The notes under the pieces: model-generated | Databases searched by the model: none | The model's input: the letters and a program-made list of their open reading frames with translations, nothing else | What the model was told of the DNA's origin: nothing | Shown here: positions 33,014 through 43,899 of the stretch, piece by piece | How positions within the stretch are numbered: the stretch's first letter is position 1 | Layout: each line of letters begins with the position of its first letter | DNA from: Bremia lactucae | Lineage: Eukaryota > Oomycota > Peronosporomycetes > Peronosporales > Peronosporaceae | DNA length: 64,000 nucleotides | Reading direction: 5' to 3' | Assembly: GCF_004359215.1 (NCBI RefSeq) | Contig: NC_090625.1 | Span: 214,000-277,999, forward strand | Translations under genes and position numbers: made by a program

Positions 33014-33640
33014 TGTTGCGGAGCTACCTCGCTCCTAAAGTTAGAGGAAGACTTTTAGACTCAATGAGTCTCTTAATTATATAGAACTTATGGGTTTAAC
33101 AATATAAGGAGTCTTACAAGCTATTAAAGCTTAATAATTCTAGTTCAAGGGATTCAGGTATTCGCAAAATCAAGTGGCAACTAGTGCACAAGAGTATATA
33201 CCTTAGAAAAAAGGCTTCTATCTTTTACAGATCAATGCGCAAGCCTTATGAAGGCACTTAACGCTTTAAAATCAGAAGGGGAACTGCAGTTCATTTAATT
33301 ATTTAATTTAAAATCTTACCCTAGCAAAATTAAAACTAGATTTTGGCCGCCAGATTTATATCTGGCGGCAACCAAATTTGTTACCCATCATAAATAACTT
33401 TTGAGTAATTAAATATATTAGAGTAGAATAAAAGGGTATATTACCCATAAAGTAAATGTACCACAACAACGGTTCTCCAACCGATGTGTGCCCCATTACA
33501 CCCTTTCCTATCAGACTGTTGACACCGAGTGACAACATTCGCTTCATATCCTCTTTAGGATTGGAGCCGAAACAGCTAACCGTTTGGTTGTGTTTTCTAT
33601 TCCTTTGTCCCATGACAATTAAGTGAAAGTCACAAACTCT
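33014..33640 (+). repeat. LTR and leader, TGTAGCGGAGC family
   Basis: It starts TGTTGCGGAGCTACC and keeps the GCCGCCAGAT palindrome (about 33350) and CCCCATTACACCC (33490). It is closely similar to 6323-6812 and leads into the same ORF. Confidence 0.75.
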
Positions 33641-34143
33641 AGCACCTTCTTTGACGATGAGAAAATGGTAGACTTTGGAAGTCACATTCCATCAGAGGAT
33701 GGGGAACAAGAGCGTCGCTCTTACACGCCATCTCCTCCCGATGTCGGTGGGCCCCGAATCCATTCCCAGAACGTGGCACCGATGGTATCTTAATTGCATT
33801 GAGCAGGACACGGGACCCTGTGTCCAACATCATTACGAATCCGCTCGATGAAGAGCAAGAGCGGGCAATCCTCATAGAGGAACAAGCTTGTCATCGATCT
33901 GCCGAGATAGCGAAAGCTGAAGCTCAAAATGAATATAGATTTACTCCGCTTAGTGTGGAAGAGCGTCTCAAAGAGAGCGCGGGCCACGGCTTGGCCATCT
34001 GGACCTCCGTGCCACGGCGAGGACGCCGGAGGAGATGGCTACTCGCGACGCTCTTCTTGACAATACCTAACGCCAAAGGTAATAACGGAGGGTCAGTATC
34101 TAAGGTGTTTACGTGGTCACCGATGCCCGTGGGGCATCGGTGA
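33640..34143 (+). pseudogene. LTR-proximal ORF (family 1), best copy
   Basis: It reads STFFDDEKMVDFGSH in one frame. It then continues SRTRDPVSNIITNPLDEEQE...AEIAKAEAQNEYRFTPLS and GHGLAIWTS..RRGRRRRW (33799-34143). The last part is open for 114 codons and ends GHR-stop. Homologues are at 6813-7310 and 55980-56442 (minus). No domain is recognised. The helical, charged middle and arginine-rich end would suit a nucleic-acid-binding accessory or Gag-like protein. Its stop lies inside the palindrome 34115-34145. Confidence 0.5.
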
Positions 34144-34145
34144 CC
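34115..34145. terminator. 31-bp palindrome at convergent ORF ends
   Basis: Perfect 14-bp arms (GGTCACCGATGCCC and its complement) flank a 3-bp loop. The plus ORF stops at 34141-34143. The minus pol tail stops at 34117-34119. The hairpin is symmetric, so it could act on both transcripts. Calling it a terminator is inference. Confidence 0.45.
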
Positions 34146-36645
34146 TCAATGAGGGAAATTCCGATTGTTTTGTTTCCAGACGAAAAAAACGACATGAAGT
34201 GAAAACGAAGTCTAATTTGAGAGCTGGATCCATCGGGCCCGCCGCCTCCACAATATTTAGAATATTAGAGAGTCTGTGGATGTGGCTGATGTCCATTTGG
34301 AATGGAAGCTTCGCTTCAATTTCGCCAAGCTTAAGGTTAAAGGCCAGTTTCGTTCGGCATTTATGCCACAAAACGAAGAAAGGTCTAGCTGATATTTCAG
34401 TGCTTCTGTTGACCGTGCAACCATGAAATGAAGCCGCACTGAGGCTTTAGATCCACCTTATACGATTTCTAGTGGTTGGAAGCGTCGTTGTACGCTAATT
34501 GACCCTGAGCTTGGCGCTCATAAATGTCAACGGCGTACGGGCAATCTTGCCGAGAGGCACCTTAAACTCCCAAGAGTTTTCAGAAGAGGCGTACCCCAGC
34601 CAATTCACCCGACGTCGTCGCTTTAAAAGTTTCTCCACGTGAAACTGACGGTTCCCTCGCGCATAAAGCAGCGCGGCAGGGGGCCGAGAATTGACGGAAT
34701 CATTAAATGTTTTAAAGCACGAGGTGGAACTTCTTTGTAAGAACCTTGCTCGAGTTGAGAGATCTTTTGAGGTGGTTCAGAGCCGTCTTTGATGCTGGAG
34801 CGTCAGCAACCTTGTTTAGAGGGCCAGTAGGACATCCTGGTGATGATGAAGCAATCTGCGGCACGATCGCCTGTCTCGACACCAGCGCCTTTAAGTCCAC
34901 GTGGGGGAGATCCCCATATGGCTTGAGCAAGCCGACGTTGAGACACTGGGTATGGACGCAGCTGGCTAGGAAGGTTTAGCGTGTAAGCTAGGCCTTTCTT
35001 GGCCACGACCATAATTGGTACAATAAAGCGCGGGCACAATTTGGTCTTGAAGACCGCGAAAACCAAGTTGGTAGGTAGATTTTAAGCGTTTAGTAAAACT
35101 CGATCTCGGACCATATAAGAATCAATACAGCTTCTGTCTTTGGCATCTGCTTGTTCTTTTTGTTTGTCTTGGCTATCAGCCATCGTGTCACGCACATGTC
35201 TTAAGACACTAAATTGCATCGCGAAGAACTCGCTTATATGTTTCCGAACGGTAACAGGGCTGATTTCAGCCAGCCTATCGGCTAATTCTCCATCATCAAG
35301 CCCTGAGCCACGCAGTGGAATCGTTAAAAGAGCGCGTAAGTTGGTGAAGCCGTTGACATAGAACGGAGTATAGCCTGTAGAGACATGTACAGCGTTATTA
35401 AACACTGGGAGCATCGAGCTCCAGCGCTTTGGTGTCTGAGCACAAGCACTGCGTAAAACGTCTTCATTGAACGCGATTGACACGTTCAATTTGATAATCG
35501 GCCTGCGAGTGGTGCGCGGTGGACATGTTCAATCTGGTGCCAAGCACTCAAAAAAAAAGATTCCAGAATTTACCCGTGAACCGGGGTCCCGATCAAAGAC
35601 AATTGTTACTGGCAAACCGTGTTGTCGAATCACGTGATCAATGGACAGCCTAGACGTACCTTCACCATCAATGATAACCGGTACAGCCGCTAAGTGAACC
35701 ATTTTGCTCAATCGGTCAACAAACACCAATATGCCGGAGTTACTGGACAAATCTTTCGGTAGACGAAAGCAAAATCGATACTAATGGACTCTCAACACCA
35801 TATGGGTACGGAAAGACTTGCCAGTGGCGCAGCAGCATGCGCCGAGAGATTAATATCCGTTGGCGAGTTTCGCATATGCGCACGTATGTGCTGACGATCT
35901 GTAAAGTTTGGGCCACCAACAAATCTGGCTTACAGAGCCGTAGGTCTTTTCTACCGAGTTGACCACCAAGTACAGTATCTCGCGCCTCATACAGGATTCG
36001 GTTCTTTAAATCCTTATCATGAGGAACATTGACGCACGGAGGATCCGCATCGTCCGTGCAATAAAGCAACAGGTCGTTATCCATAGAATATCGATGTGAT
36101 CTTGCACGCAAACGTGCCGATACATTAAAACCCGATTCAGTGCTCTTTGGAACTCGTAGCAGAGCTACACACTGCTCATTCTTGGCGTGAGCCGAACGAA
36201 TTATTCAGTAATAGGCGACCTGATAGTCGATAAATGAGGAATCTTTAATTCGACCTGCGTGATAATGCATCGGCCAAAGCATTCTGCTTGCCAGGCTTAT
36301 ACTTCACCTTAAAGTTGTATTCGGCAAAAAAAAGATAGCCATCGAGCCATACTCTTTGAGAGATGGGGCGACTTAGTCGCAGTGTGTAATGCCGCGTGAT
36401 CTGTATATATCACAAACGGCTTAGAGCCGAGCAGATGAACTCTGAATTTGACGAGAGCATACTTTATAGCAAGTATCTCTTTGTCATGAACTCGGCTGTT
36501 CTTTCCATGGCTTTAGCTGTCTAGATTCAACGCAATAACACGTTCACGCCCATCAGCATCTGTTTATAACAGAGCACCGCCAATGGCAAAATCTGATGCG
36601 TCAACGACGACACTAAAGGCTAATTTATTTGCCCCCCCCTTAAAC
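34117..36645 (-). pseudogene. Gypsy pol 3' half: RNase H, integrase, chromodomain, tail
   Basis: In minus order: RNase H (36640-36380, SDFAIGGALL- and VHDKEILAIKYALVKF-like) and its end (YNFKVKYKPGKQNALADALSRR, about 36300). Next come the integrase zinc and core (36111-35529, FVDRLSKMVHLAAVPV, VFDRDPG), integrase C-terminal part (35489-34803, WSSMLPVFNNAVHVSTGYTPF), chromodomain (about 34660-34520, FHVEKLLKRRRR, WLGYASSENSWEF) and a tail to 34117. The 5' end is cut at about 36645. The tail is shared with the plus-strand pol at 55700-55930. Confidence 0.75.
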
Positions 36646-36649
36646 TAGA

Positions 36650-39430
36650 GGATCCCTATTATTAGGTGGTTATGCGTTGTAGACGCATGCACCGAATTAT
36701 TGATGGCGAATTCGACTATCTTTTAAAACTCGCTTCAGTTCGGAAACGATTGGACGTAACCTCAAAGTATCTCTTCAAAAACGCATTTACGCTTTCCGTC
36801 TGTCCATCTGTGTCTGGATGATCAGAACTTGACATAGTCAGCCGTGTTCGGAGAGGTCGGAACACGGATTGGCAAAATGCCGCTGAAAACGGTGGATTTC
36901 TATCTAAGACCAGTTCACGAGGTGTACCGTGGAGTTTGAATACAGTGTCGATAAAGACACGGGCACAGCCCGGAGCCGTGATCGACTGGTACTGCAGCAA
37001 GATGTACCATCTTGCTGAATCTGTCTGCAAAAACAAGGATTACACTGTTTTGTGATCGTCTTCGGGATATCCGAAGACAAAGTCCATAGTTACGGCCTGC
37101 CAACATTCTGCCGGAAGTGGTAAAGGTTGGAGATGTGCACGGGTTGCAGGTCTGGGCTTCACCCGTTGACATACCTCGCAAGCACAGATGTACTTGCGCA
37201 CAAACTGATACTGGCGGGGTCAGTAAAAAGTCGCGACTTACAGTGACATAAGTTTTCTCACGTCCACAATGCCCACTTGTTGTTGCATAGTGACACTCAT
37301 ACATGATGCGCGAGCGCAAATCATTGCGAGTTGGGACGACGACACACGGAGTGTCGCCGGCAACGGCTGTGTAATACAATAAGCCGTTGCGTGTTGTGTA
37401 TCGATTGGATGACGATCATCATGAAGCCGGTAAGTCTTTAAAAATTTATCGGATAGATTCATTAGATGATCCATTATACGCAGAAGGTCCTTTCTGCGTA
37501 GGCAATCTTTTTGTCATCAAATAAGGCTGATAACGGAACACTTTAAATGGGTGTTGCAACAGTGGGTTTATTTCCACTGTTGGAATGCGCAGCCGGCTCG
37601 AAATCGGGTCGGCATGATAATGAATCAGCGACGAAATTAAATCGTCCTGATTTATATTTCATAACAAAATTATACTTCGGGAAGAAGGATAGCCACCTCG
37701 CCATTCTTTGCGAGGAATGTGGGCTGCTCACGGTCGTGCGTAATGACGCATGGTCCTTATATACGATGAACGGTTTATCTCCGAGACCCTCAATTTAGCC
37801 AGTGTATATTTTAAGGCTTGGACTTCCTTGTCATGCATTGGTTAATTGCGTTCAGCTGGTTGGAGCTGACGCGATTGGTAACAGACGACGCGCTTTGCGG
37901 CGTCTGAATCGTATATCATTAACGCCCAGCCAATTGCGAAATCGCTGGCATCTAAGACTACATGGAGTGGTCTGTCTTGATCTGCAGTCGCCCATCTCGG
38001 CGATTGCAATCAAGCTTTGCTTGATATTATTCAAGGAACGCTGACAATCAGCGTTCCATAACCATATATTGTCTCTTTTAAAGAGACGAGAGAGATGAAC
38101 TGTCATCTCGGCAGAATTGCGTGAGTACTTGTGCAAGTACGCCGCTAATCAAAGGAACTTTCTAAGTCCCTTGACATCGAATGGAACTGGCCAGTCGGTA
38201 TTTGCCCTGATCTTTTCGTAATTAGGACGCACGCCGTGTCAGTGGCCACTGCTTCATGACACAATATCTCGAGCCCGGTTTGAGCTCGATCTCATGTCGG
38301 ATGCCTTTAGCCTTAGGCTACTCGCACGGAACTGCTTTGGGGAATACATCTTTGAATTCAATCAAATCTTTGTATAAAGAATTTGTCTAAAGTTACTCAG
38401 AGGATGGAGAAGTATATCTCTCAATCCGAGTGTTCACATCGAGAACACTTTCGTCGATCAATTAGCTGCTGAAAACCCGTTTGTTCTCTACAAACTTTTT
38501 CGCTATCCGAATATCGGTTACGCATTCGTCCTCTTTGACGAAAACGCAGATCCTCTTGATTCTACCACTATGCAGATCTCTCAAGAACTGCTTGGTTTTT
38601 AGGGTTTTAATTGAGTTATCTCCGAAGTTAACATCGGAGGCGCATACAGATCAAGAGTATAAGCGCCTTTTCTTGATCCGTTATTAACCAAGACATTCAA
38701 CGTCTCGGTTTCTTCCTGGTATTTGTCAATAGGCTGTCGAGGGATCAATCCCTCGGAATGCTGAATTCTAGTCAATTCAGCATTAATTATTCAAGTTTTT
38801 TTTTTCTAAAGTATGTGGGGACTTATTCCTTCAACGTCTTACCGACTGTGATTGCGCTATCACAGTCGGGTCCTCTACCGTCGACTCTCTACTTGACCTA
38901 GGATCATCGTGTTGCCCCTTTTGAACAACCGGTATATTCCTTGAATGTTGCTCGCTAGACGCACATTCATGTCTCAATCCACTCGACTTATTTGAGTGGT
39001 GGACCTTCGGCGCTGCATGTGTATTCGCACAGCCGCCGGCAGCTGACTCCACAGGGTGATTAGTAATCACACTGTGATCTTGTGCAGTTGTACTAACGAC
39101 CGTAGCTTAAGTAAGGCCATCGCTCTCCCTCGTAGCACATCCACACGCTTGTGAACGCTCCAAAATGTTCATTAGATGGTCATCTCATTAACAAGTGGCA
39201 GGCATCTTTACGGATCGATGCTGCCAGTTGATCCTTGGCTCATATTTTCTGAGCCAAGGCAAACCTAGGATGACATCAAATTTGTCATCCAAATCCAGTA
39301 CGATGATGATTTCATCATACTGTAAATCTGTTAACGTGTAGTTAAATTTCACTACGCGTTTCGTTACTGTTATCGATGCGCCTGTTGCTAGACGCACAGC
39401 GCGAGTGGTGCCTCACGTCGCTTCACGCAC
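36650..39430 (-). pseudogene. Gypsy pol: protease to integrase, family 2
   Basis: Minus order: protease second half (39397-39188, MRLATGASITV, DVILGLPWLRKYEP), spacer (39070-38831), RT remnants (about 38330-38100), RNase H (38136-37543, ending YNFVMKYKSGRFNFVADSLSCRPDF), then integrase zinc and core (37379-36716, FADRFSKMVHLAAVPVDHGS, SSDHPDTDGQTES). Most of RT is deleted. 37228-37894 is identical to 46009-46675. It abuts the other pol at about 36650. Confidence 0.75.
37228..37894. repeat. 667-bp tract identical to 46009-46675 (copy 1)
   Basis: All bases agree at a constant offset of 8,781, while flanking homologous sequence differs at many sites. It covers the integrase zinc domain, spacer and RNase H end. 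Confidence 0.8.
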
Positions 39431-40159
39431 ACTAATACGTGCAGAGGAAGACTCTCTTTAGAACACTTTCTCTAAAGAGAGTTATAAGTAAACTGTATTT
39501 AATATAATACAGTGCTTCTGTTTCTATCTACTTAATACCAACTTAATTATAAACTAATACATAACATGTAATAAAGTCTTTTCTGTATCTCTTTTTGTGT
39601 GCGTCCAGTGCTGACGGGGGACCGCGGAGCAAGTAGATATAATGGCAAATATCTTGCAATGGATAAGCTGTTCGAAAATTACTATGTAAAGTAAAATTCT
39701 CCAACTCTACCTTTTGTTAATTAATATATTCATTAACAACCTTTTAAGTGTTAATTTCACGTAAAGATACACCTCGTTACAGGCGATTGGCGGCGTTAAT
39801 TTTAACTTAAAGTAACCAGTAATATTTAGTATTATTTCCTGTAAGAGGAAAAAATATTCTTATTTTATATAAGAAGAAATAAGATAAAATGTACAAATAA
39901 TTATCTTTATTAATTAGTTGACTTGATTCATCCAATGTTATCAAATTTGGAAATATTGACGCAACGAGACATTAGTTCGAAGAGTGATATAATTCAACTG
40001 TTGCACTGCGTCTCCTGTCGAACTGGAAGAAGTGGAAAGTTCTACGGAATTTCTCAGTTAAAGCTTAAATCATTAATTTCACTTTTCAATCTATGCTGTT
40101 TACAACCTCAAGGGATAATCTGCGGCGTTTAGAGTTCCCAGAAAGACAAAACACGTATA
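39431..40159. other. AT-rich LTR-like flank upstream of CRN
   Basis: This is probably the 5' end of the minus-strand Gypsy element and part of an LTR. 39828-39978 matches 42868-43006 in direct orientation. The CRN promoter must lie between about 39980 and 40159. No clear motif was seen. Confidence 0.5.
39828..39978 (+). repeat. LTR-like direct repeat left of CRN
   Basis: It aligns with 42868-43006 (AGTATTATTT...AAGAGGAA, GATAAAA, AATTTGG.AATAT, GACATTA.TTC), about 75% by eye. Similarity stops on the right where the CRN flank begins. Confidence 0.6.
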
Positions 40160-42466
40160 ATGAAGCTCTTATGTGCCATAGTCGGAGAGAGAAGCGTATT
40201 CCCTGTGACCATTGACGAAACGAAGTCAGTGGTGGCCTTGAATGACGCTATCAAAATTAAAAACTCAAACAAAATAAAATGCGATGCTGCCGAACTCGAG
40301 CTGTACTTGGCGAGAAAGGGGAACGCGTGGCTGTCAGATAGCGAGCCGAGTGCACAGCAACTTATAAAGGGAAATGTGGATGATGACATCGAAAGTATGC
40401 TTGATTGCAAGCCATTGATGTCAACTCGGTCTATCCAGCGTTATCTAAACGAAAACCAAATGCCCGCGCCGCAGCCAAGGCAAATTCACGTGCTGGTAGT
40501 GGTCCCACGACAAATTCTCTCTATTTCGCGGAACAGCAAAACCGCGAAAACTGTGGAAAGGTATGAGACTCTTTCCAAGACACTTGCTAGTCAACAACAA
40601 GTCGAGTCACTTTCGAAAGCAATCCGCTCAATTCTCGAGAGCAAAGATGAGGTTACACCATTTGTCGTTTTGGAAAGCTCGTCTGGTATGGGAAAGACGC
40701 AAATGGCATTCAACTTGGACGCCACTGGACAATTTGATATTTATCACATAATGTGTGACAATGTCGATGATAAAGGACAAGACATTAGTGCAGCGTATGC
40801 ATCACGTAGCCGCGTTTTCGAAAATTGCCTGAAAAAAGACTTTGAAATGACGAATGGGCCAAATACGGGCAGCATTATGTTATTGCAAGGTGAAAATTAT
40901 TTATCTCTTTATGGCTTTATCTATGCTGCACTGCTCGAAAAAAATGAATTGGAAACAGCTGTTTGGACTCGTAACGATGTCAATCAGGCACTCAAAGATC
41001 GTGTTACGAATGGAAAAAAGCCCTTTATCTTTTTTCTAGATGATTTTCCGCGTGAAATTGATCGAAAAGCCGCATCAAACGATCGTTGGGCTTACGATAA
41101 TAGACGTCGCCTTCGTCTCATGCTAAACGTATTTCGATCGTTTGGTCTTGTTGTGGTAGTCAGCTCCACGAGTGGTACGGCACGAGGTTTGACTTCGGTT
41201 TCCTCTGGATCGCGATGTCCTGCGGATTATCTGTGGTGCATAGTGCACCCACTTTTACCTCGCACCGTAATTGGCAGTGATGTTCAAATACTACCAACGG
41301 TTTTCCAAAACATTGTCGCGAATAGTCGACCGCTCTTCGCTGAGATTGCTATCCAGTATATACGGGAAAATCCGTGGAATGTCGGCAATAATACAGCAAA
41401 TTACTTAAATGCACTGGTTGGACATTTGGCACCACTATTGGCCCGGAGGAAGCAAAGACGACATCACGAGTTTGAAATTGGTCAGCTATGCTTGTTGCTC
41501 TGCTCGAGTTGTCGTGTTGAAGACGGTAAATTGAATTTGATTGACAGTCATTATGCTTGCTTAGATGAAAAGAGGACATTTAGGCTGTTTCTGAAGGCAA
41601 ATGGCAATTCTTACAAAGCCGACGAAGCCGAATTCGATTTTGAAGACAGAAGAAGCTGGAAATGTCGTAGTGTGTTTCCTCACCCGTCGAATGACGTCCT
41701 TCTTTACTTGACTCTGACGGGCGGTATGTCATATCGTCCGTTTGACCTTTCCTTGCGTGAGGTCTTTTTGTCAGTGCCGACTACAACAATGTATTTGCAT
41801 GATACCAACGAGCCTATGGACGAGAAGCAGCGTTTCGAAGTGTTCGTGTTCGCGGCTGTCGTGTTGGCGAGTCATGTTGCCGGACTTGGTGGGGTGGCAT
41901 TCCCGACATTTTTGGGTCGGCTTTTGTACGAATTGGGCGTTAAGTCACAAGATGTGAAGATAGATTTTCCTGTAGGATTTGAGACACGCGGGAATTGGGT
42001 CGTTCCATTCTTGTCTCCTCCAAACGTAAAATGGCCAGCTTGGCTGCTTAATGACGAATTAAAGTTGGACAATTTCGTCCAAACTGCCAACAGTGAAACG
42101 ATCGACTTTCGTATTGATTCCGGGCTGATATCTGGCGAATGCAACGACGAGGAGCAGCCTCTGTCGCTCGAGACAATAAGAAAGATTCTGTCGCGTGTAC
42201 CGGCTGAATCCAAACTGCATTTGGTAGTGACGAGGGGATTGCAGAAAGAATATTTTATAAGGGAAGAAACATATGCAGCATTTGTGCGAGAACACAATTT
42301 GGCAACAATGGATGTCTATCGCGTTTCATGTGGTTCGAAGCTAGAGGAAATTGTTGGGATAGAGAATCAAGAATTGCACAAAGTACAGTGCATGGATGAT
42401 GGTAGCACGAAGCACTGTGAAAAAAAGCTCGTCATTTTCGTTGAGATTGGCAATGGAAGAATCTAG
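40160..42466 (+). CDS. CRN: Crinkler (CRN) effector with P-loop NTPase domain
   Basis: CRNs are oomycete effectors delivered into host cells, mostly to the nucleus. The 768-residue single-exon frame starts MKLLCAIVGE, the standard CRN start. LYLAR at residues 48-52 is a downy-mildew-type variant of LFLAK. The DWL-like part follows, and HVLVVVP at 110-116 is the conserved junction to the variable C-terminus. The C-terminal region has a Walker A-like SSGMGKT (174-180) and Walker B FIFFLDDF (289-296), fitting the NTPase module known in many CRNs. The last 150 residues may be a nuclease-like domain, but I cannot name catalytic residues. No secretion signal is obvious, as in many CRNs. The frame is intact in a bed of dead elements. 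Confidence 0.92.
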   Translation: MKLLCAIVGERSVFPVTIDETKSVVALNDAIKIKNSNKIKCDAAELELYLARKGNAWLSDSEPSAQQLIKGNVDDDIESMLDCKPLMSTRSIQRYLNENQMPAPQPRQIHVLVVVPRQILSISRNSKTAKTVERYETLSKTLASQQQVESLSKAIRSILESKDEVTPFVVLESSSGMGKTQMAFNLDATGQFDIYHIMCDNVDDKGQDISAAYASRSRVFENCLKKDFEMTNGPNTGSIMLLQGENYLSLYGFIYAALLEKNELETAVWTRNDVNQALKDRVTNGKKPFIFFLDDFPREIDRKAASNDRWAYDNRRRLRLMLNVFRSFGLVVVVSSTSGTARGLTSVSSGSRCPADYLWCIVHPLLPRTVIGSDVQILPTVFQNIVANSRPLFAEIAIQYIRENPWNVGNNTANYLNALVGHLAPLLARRKQRRHHEFEIGQLCLLLCSSCRVEDGKLNLIDSHYACLDEKRTFRLFLKANGNSYKADEAEFDFEDRRSWKCRSVFPHPSNDVLLYLTLTGGMSYRPFDLSLREVFLSVPTTTMYLHDTNEPMDEKQRFEVFVFAAVVLASHVAGLGGVAFPTFLGRLLYELGVKSQDVKIDFPVGFETRGNWVVPFLSPPNVKWPAWLLNDELKLDNFVQTANSETIDFRIDSGLISGECNDEEQPLSLETIRKILSRVPAESKLHLVVTRGLQKEYFIREETYAAFVREHNLATMDVYRVSCGSKLEEIVGIENQELHKVQCMDDGSTKHCEKKLVIFVEIGNGRI

Positions 42467-43084
42467 TCTCCAGAATTCGATTTGCATGCTGTTTGCGTTA
42501 TAATCAATACTACTTGTTTTGACGTACATTCCATACAAATGCCGACTATATCGTAGGGAAAGTTTTTTTTACCTCTTTCGTTAAGCTGGTTTTTACGATA
42601 TAATACATTCTTTCTCTAAAATACTACGAAGACACCGTTATGAACAATTAATGCGCCTAGGTTGGAATAATAAAAAAAAACTTGTCCCATTATATCATCA
42701 ATTATTATTGAAAAATAAATGAAATTTAAATTAATTGATAATAATAATAATTCAATAGACATTTAGATAATTTATTTGACGCAAACTCCGAAGCGTGTAA
42801 TCTTCGACAGGAGCTTGCTGCTCAATATAAGGCGAAGCAACGATGTAACGAGTTGTATCGTTAAATAAGTATTATTTTCTAAAAGAGGAATAAGTAATAT
42901 TATGTTCCATGAACAGAAATACGATAAAAAGTACTAATAAATATCTTTTTTGATTAGTTCCTAAATTAAAAAATTTGGTAATATCGAGGCAATAAGACAT
43001 TAATTCTATTGATTGGTGTTGATTCAAGTTTTAATCAAACGCGCCAATCATTACAAGACACGATTGTGGGGTGCGCAATTTTAT
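42467..43084. other. AT-rich region downstream of CRN
   Basis: It has simple AT stretches (42680-42770). A 36-codon open frame near 42752-42862 (FDANSEACNLRQELAAQYKA) matches nothing I know. From 42868 it is LTR-like and ends GGGGTGCGCA at about 43080. Confidence 0.45.
42868..43080 (+). repeat. LTR-like repeat right of CRN
   Basis: The first 140 bp match the left repeat. The rest (ATTCTATTGATTGG...GTGCGCA) matches 57312-57391. Confidence 0.6.
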
Positions 43085-43310
43085 GACTCTCACGTCCGTA
43101 TTTCCGTCCATAGCCCAGCTATGAACGAAAACATCGTCGAAATAACTTTGTGCGAATTCATGCACGGGTCTTAACAGATTCAGTACGCATATGTTGAATG
43201 TTGGGGGGGGCCCTTACTAAGCCCCTGTGGTATTACTAGCCATTCCTAGAGCATCCCACTGGGAGTGCTCACTGCTGTGTACGGGATGTCCCGTATATAT
43301 TTTTCAAGTC
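43085..43310 (-). pseudogene. Gypsy RT fragment
   Basis: Minus frames read RDIPYTAVSTPSGM, EWLVIPQGLS and RTKLFRRCF in the place of the YFDDVFVHS box. It is homologous to 47143-47340. A G10 run at 43204 breaks it. Confidence 0.65.
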
Positions 43311-43429
43311 GAGGCCGTCCTTGTCCTTGAAATATTTCACAGCCGCTGAATTCCTTGAGATCAGCAGAAGCTAAGGAATCAAAGCCTGCATCGATCGCTG
43401 TGCTACTCGCCCTTTAATCGAACTTATAA

Positions 43430-43715
43430 CCTGTTGAGGTATGCTTTGCATGCATAGGAGGCGCCATACATAGTAAGTTACATATATAATAAATTCAGAA
43501 GAAGCTTGCGAACAAAACCACATACATTAATACAGTTTTACTTTTTCTCTATTCTTACGCCTTAAACTAGACCTTAAGCTAATTTACCTTAGCTTTATAA
43601 GAAACCTTTCTCTGTACCTTTTTGTACGTGAAGTTTCGAGGAACCGCACCTTCACTGTAATCAGTAGGTTGACTAGTACTGTTATTATTACTAGCAAAGG
43701 TGCCTAGTTACAAAT
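43430..43715 (-). repeat. LTR-like sequence, TGTAACTAGGCACC
   Basis: The minus strand starts TGTAACTAGGCACC at about 43712 and matches the plus-strand start TGTAACGGGGCACCC at 57471, with ACTAGTC and CTGATTACAGT in common. Confidence 0.6.
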
Positions 43716-43899
43716 GACCGGATAAGGTTAAAAAAAGCCTTCAAGAAAAAGAGGAACGCAGGCGTTTACCTAGAACTGTTCGGTTGACTTTGAACAATTG
43801 TATTAAGGACCTGATGCACTTGATTCACAAAAAAGCTTCATTAGACCAGTCTGGCGTAAACACAATGCAATTGGTGTGAATCCTTAGTCAATTCAAGAT

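Noticed and set aside
43312..43429. A small gene between the RT fragment and the LTR-like sequence
   Set aside because: The short frames have no motif and the region is bounded by element debris.
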